Of a stretch of DNA of 64,000 bases, positions 61,073 to 64,000 are shown in pieces. The notes under the pieces are model-generated. The model was not told the DNA's origin, ran no database searches, and worked only from the letters and a program-made list of their open reading frames with translations. The translations under genes and the position numbers were made by a program. Every line of letters starts with the position of its first letter. The first letter of the stretch is position 1. Source of the stretch: Collinsella sp. TF05-9AC. GTDB taxonomy: Bacteria > Actinomycetota > Coriobacteriia > Coriobacteriales > Coriobacteriaceae. Where the stretch lies: NCBI RefSeq assembly GCF_003438495.1, contig NZ_QSSH01000002.1:96045-160044 (forward strand), written 5' to 3'.

Positions 61073-63850
61073 ATGGCACAGGAATTCACTTTTACCGTTA
61101 ACGGCGTTGAGCGCACGACGACCCAAAACAAACCGCTGCTGCGCTACCTGCGCGACGACCTGCACATTCACTCCGCCAAGGACGGCTGCTCCGAGGGCGC
61201 CTGCGGTACCTGCACCATTCACGTGGACGGTGCGGCCGTCAAGGCGTGCGTACTGACCACCGCGCTTGCCGCCGGCCGCAACATCGTGACCGTCGAGGGC
61301 CTGCCCGAGGACGTGCGCGAGGCCTTCGTGTACGCCTTTGGCGCCGTGGGCGCCGTGCAGTGCGGCTTTTGCATCCCCGGCATGGTCATGGCGGGTGCAG
61401 CGCTTATCGCCGAGGACCCCGAGCCCACCGAGGAGCAGATCAAGTACGCCATCCGCGGCAACGTCTGCCGCTGCACCGGCTACAAGAAGATCATCGAGGG
61501 CATTTCGCTGGCGGCCGCGGTGCTCCGCGGCGAAAAGCAGATCGACGAGGACCTGGAGCGCGGCGACGACTACGGCGTGGGCAAGCGCGCCTTCCGCATC
61601 GACGTGCGCAAGAAGGTGCTCGGCGAGGGCAAGTACCCCGACGACATCGACGAGCTCGATCAGCCGGGCCTGACCTATGCCAGCGCCGTTCGCTCCAAGT
61701 ATCCGCGCGCCCGCGTGCTCTCCATCGATACCTCAAAGGCCGAGGCCCTGCCCGGTGTGGTGGGCATTCTGCGCGCCGAGGACGTGCCGGTCAACCAGGT
61801 CGGCCACCTTATCCAGGACTGGGACGTCATGATCGCGGCGGGCGATATCACCCGCTGCGTGGGCGATGCCATCGTGCTGGTGGTCGCCGAGGACGAAGCG
61901 ACGCTCGAGAAGGCCAAGAAGCTCGTAAAGATCGATTACGAGCCGCTGGAGCCCGTGCGCAACATTGTCGAGGCCAGGGCTGCCGACGCCCCGCGCCTGC
62001 ATGACAGCTTCTTTGCCTTTGGCAACACGGTGGAGCTCAAGGACAACGTGTGCCAGAGCCGCCATGTGACGCGCGGCGACGCCGCCAAGGCGCTGGCCGA
62101 GAGCGCGTTTACCGTGACGCAGCGCTTTACCACGCCCTTTACCGAGCATGCCTTCTTGGAGCCCGAGTGCGCCGTTGCCTTCCCGTACAAGAACGGCGTC
62201 AAGGTGCAGTCGACCGACCAGGGTGCCTACGACACGCGCAAAGAGTGTGCCCACATGTTTGGCTGGGACAACGAGCCCGAGCGCGTGGTCGTCGAGACCA
62301 TGCTCGTGGGCGGCGGCTTTGGCGGCAAGGAGGACGTGTCCATCCAGCATCTGGCCGCGCTCGCCGCATATAAGTTCCAGCGTCCTGTGAAGTGCAAGCT
62401 CACGCGTGCCGAGTCGCTCGCTTTCCATCCCAAGCGCCATGCCATGGACGGTACCTTTACGCTGGGCTGCGACGCCGAGGGCAACTTTACCGGTCTGGAC
62501 TGCGAGATCAACTTTGACACCGGCGCCTACGCGTCGCTGTGCGGCCCGGTGCTCGAGCGCGCCTGCACGCATGCCGTCGGCCCCTACAAGTACCAGAACA
62601 CCGACATTCGCGGTTTTGGCTACTACACCAACAACCCGCCCGCCGGCGCGTACCGCGGCTTTGGCGTTTGCCAGTCCGAGTTTGCGCTCGAGAGCCTGAT
62701 CGACTTGCTGGCAGAGAAGGTCGGCCTGGACCCGTGGGAGATTCGTTACCGTAATGCCATCGAGCCGGGCGAGGTTCTGCCCAACGGCCAGATCGCCGAC
62801 TGCTCCACGGCGCTTAAGGAGACGCTGCTCGAGGTCAAGGATGCCTACTACGCGCATCCCGGACACGCTGGCATTGCCTGCGCCATGAAGAACGCCGGCG
62901 TGGGCGTGGGCCTGCCCGATGCCGGCCGCTGCAAGATTCGCATCGAGGACGGCGTGGCCGTGGTCTATGCCGCCACATCCGACATCGGCCAGGGCTGCAA
63001 CACCGTCTTTTTGCAGGACGTTGCCGAGGCATGCGGTCTGCCGCTTCGCTGCATCGCCAACGGTGAGTGCTCTACCGAGAACGCTCCCGACTCCGGCACC
63101 ACGTCTGGCTCGCGTCAGACGGTCGTGACCGGCGAGGCCGTGCGCGGTGCCGCCTTCCTGCTGCGCGATGCCATGCTTGACATCGAAGCCGGCGAGTCTG
63201 CGCCCGCCGCTCCCGTGAATGCGCATGGCGACGGCGTCAAGATCGAGTACGACGACGGTCGCGCCTATCAGCTGCACACGCAGGAGCTCGTCGCCGGCCA
63301 GGGTATGCATCCTCAGGATCCCGCGGCCGCCATCAAGGCGCTCGAGGGATGCGAGTTTGGCTACGTGTACCTGGAGCCGACCGACAAGCTGGGTGCGGAT
63401 GTTCCCAACCCCAAGAGCCACATCTGCTACGGCTTTGCCACGCATGTGGTTATTTTGGACGACGACGGCCGCGTGAGCGAGGTCTATGCCGCGCACGATT
63501 CCGGCAAGGTGGTCAACCCCATCTCCATCCAGGGTCAGATCGAAGGTGGCGTACTCATGGGTATGGGCTATGCGCTTACCGAGGACTGGCCGCTCAAGGA
63601 CTGTGTACCCCAGGCAAGGTACGGTACGCTCGGGCTGTTCCGTGCGCCCGAGATTCCGGATATCCACGCCATTTACGTGGAGAAGAACGAGCTGCTGCCC
63701 GTGGCATACGGCGGCAAGGGCATCGGCGAGATCGCAACGATCCCCACGGCGCCCGCCGTGCAGAACGCCTACCGCGCATTTGACGGCAAGCTGCGTCCCG
63801 ATCTGCCCATGGTGGATACGCCCTACAGCCGCGTCCGCAACCGCGGGTAG
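61073..63850 (+). CDS. xdhD: Molybdenum hydroxylase, XdhD/selenium-dependent xanthine dehydrogenase type
   Basis: Purine-oxidising enzyme, 925 residues. N-terminal plant-type [2Fe-2S] domain with Cys39, Cys44, Cys47, Cys59; second [2Fe-2S] with Cys97, Cys100, Cys132, Cys134. The molybdopterin domains start near 170 and include GGGFGGKED (413-421), AYRGFG and the catalytic glutamate Glu886 in GKGIGE. No FAD domain is fused, so electrons must leave through partners such as the adjacent ferredoxin and YgfK. Complete; terminator follows. Confidence 0.9.
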   Translation: MAQEFTFTVNGVERTTTQNKPLLRYLRDDLHIHSAKDGCSEGACGTCTIHVDGAAVKACVLTTALAAGRNIVTVEGLPEDVREAFVYAFGAVGAVQCGFCIPGMVMAGAALIAEDPEPTEEQIKYAIRGNVCRCTGYKKIIEGISLAAAVLRGEKQIDEDLERGDDYGVGKRAFRIDVRKKVLGEGKYPDDIDELDQPGLTYASAVRSKYPRARVLSIDTSKAEALPGVVGILRAEDVPVNQVGHLIQDWDVMIAAGDITRCVGDAIVLVVAEDEATLEKAKKLVKIDYEPLEPVRNIVEARAADAPRLHDSFFAFGNTVELKDNVCQSRHVTRGDAAKALAESAFTVTQRFTTPFTEHAFLEPECAVAFPYKNGVKVQSTDQGAYDTRKECAHMFGWDNEPERVVVETMLVGGGFGGKEDVSIQHLAALAAYKFQRPVKCKLTRAESLAFHPKRHAMDGTFTLGCDAEGNFTGLDCEINFDTGAYASLCGPVLERACTHAVGPYKYQNTDIRGFGYYTNNPPAGAYRGFGVCQSEFALESLIDLLAEKVGLDPWEIRYRNAIEPGEVLPNGQIADCSTALKETLLEVKDAYYAHPGHAGIACAMKNAGVGVGLPDAGRCKIRIEDGVAVVYAATSDIGQGCNTVFLQDVAEACGLPLRCIANGECSTENAPDSGTTSGSRQTVVTGEAVRGAAFLLRDAMLDIEAGESAPAAPVNAHGDGVKIEYDDGRAYQLHTQELVAGQGMHPQDPAAAIKALEGCEFGYVYLEPTDKLGADVPNPKSHICYGFATHVVILDDDGRVSEVYAAHDSGKVVNPISIQGQIEGGVLMGMGYALTEDWPLKDCVPQARYGTLGLFRAPEIPDIHAIYVEKNELLPVAYGGKGIGEIATIPTAPAVQNAYRAFDGKLRPDLPMVDTPYSRVRNRG

Positions 63851-63919
63851 GGTAGGGCGCGGACGGTCATTGCTGACGAGCTGTTCGCGCTCAACATCAA
63901 CTGTATATGCTGCGCCTTT

Positions 63920-63951
63920 GGCCCCAGCTCCATCGCGAGCCGGGGCCTTTT
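63920..63951 (+). terminator. Terminator after xdhD
   Basis: GGCCCC-A-GCTC pairs with GAGC-C-GGGGCC, followed by TTTT. Confidence 0.85.
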
Positions 63952-63968
63952 GTTCAAGACTTTAGTCT

Positions 63969-63989
63969 GCTGGCCGCGCAGCGGCCAGC
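63969..63989. other. Hairpin at window end
   Basis: GCTGGCCGC and GCGGCCAGC form nine perfect pairs around GCA, followed by TTTAAA. It may belong to the next unit beyond the window. Confidence 0.4.
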
Positions 63990-64000
63990 TTTAAACCACC

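Overview
The window is about 60% GC, actinobacterial chromosome. Gene content and protein style (fused AccD-AccA, S7/S12/EF-G/S10 unit, FabK-type fatty acid synthesis, anaerobic purine genes, frequent TTG and GTG starts) point to a gut Coriobacteriia species, most likely Collinsella. That assignment is inference from protein resemblance. No rRNA, tRNA, phage, transposase or CRISPR array was found.

Layout. 1-3.8 kb: alpha-glucoside-type PTS permease (5' end outside the window), divergent RpiR regulator and GH4 phospho-glycosidase. 3.9-10 kb: membrane protein, MFS exporter, GH13 glycosidase, base-excision glycosylase, flavodoxin-like protein and aminotransferase. 10-12.8 kb: L10 leader, rplJ-rplL, then galU. 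13-21 kb: rpoB-rpoC. 21.3-22.9 kb: autoregulated ECF sigma factor with a membrane-anchored partner. 23.6-27 kb: rpsL-rpsG-fusA-rpsJ. 27.1-37.3 kb: birA facing a complete type II fatty acid operon (fabH-acpP-fabK-fabD-fabG-fabF-accB-fabZ-accC-accDA). 37.3-40.5 kb: lone EIIC, CDF metal exporter, phosphatase. 40.9-46.7 kb: rplC to rplX. 47.1-54.1 kb: oxidoreductase with DeoR regulator, RluA-type synthase, U32 protein, RidA, YheO-type regulator. 54.5-63.9 kb: purine permease, SsnA, YgfK, poly-ferredoxin and molybdenum hydroxylase, which together look like an anaerobic purine/urate breakdown cluster.

The most unusual content lies between genes. (1) Three copies of a structured element share a roughly 65-nt core with a compensated hairpin, but each core sits between long arms that are self-complementary and unrelated among copies. 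Each copy lies 0.2-0.26 kb upstream of a ribosomal-protein operon. (2) At 49133-49348 a 15-bp motif occurs six times in strictly alternating orientation every 40 bp, bracketed by near-identical 39-bp direct repeats. (3) Short hairpins with a GGGGACAG or CTGTCCCC loop and variable stems are scattered about, and two copies flank the lone EIIC gene.

Protein surprises: beta-prime RNA polymerase ends in a domain resembling the alpha-subunit C-terminal domain; RpoB has a replaced and lengthened segment just after the rifampicin cluster; S12 carries Arg at position 88, a known streptomycin-resistance residue. The S10 ribosomal operon is split by a 14-kb block of lipid genes, tuf is missing from its usual place, and the spc genes after rplX are absent.
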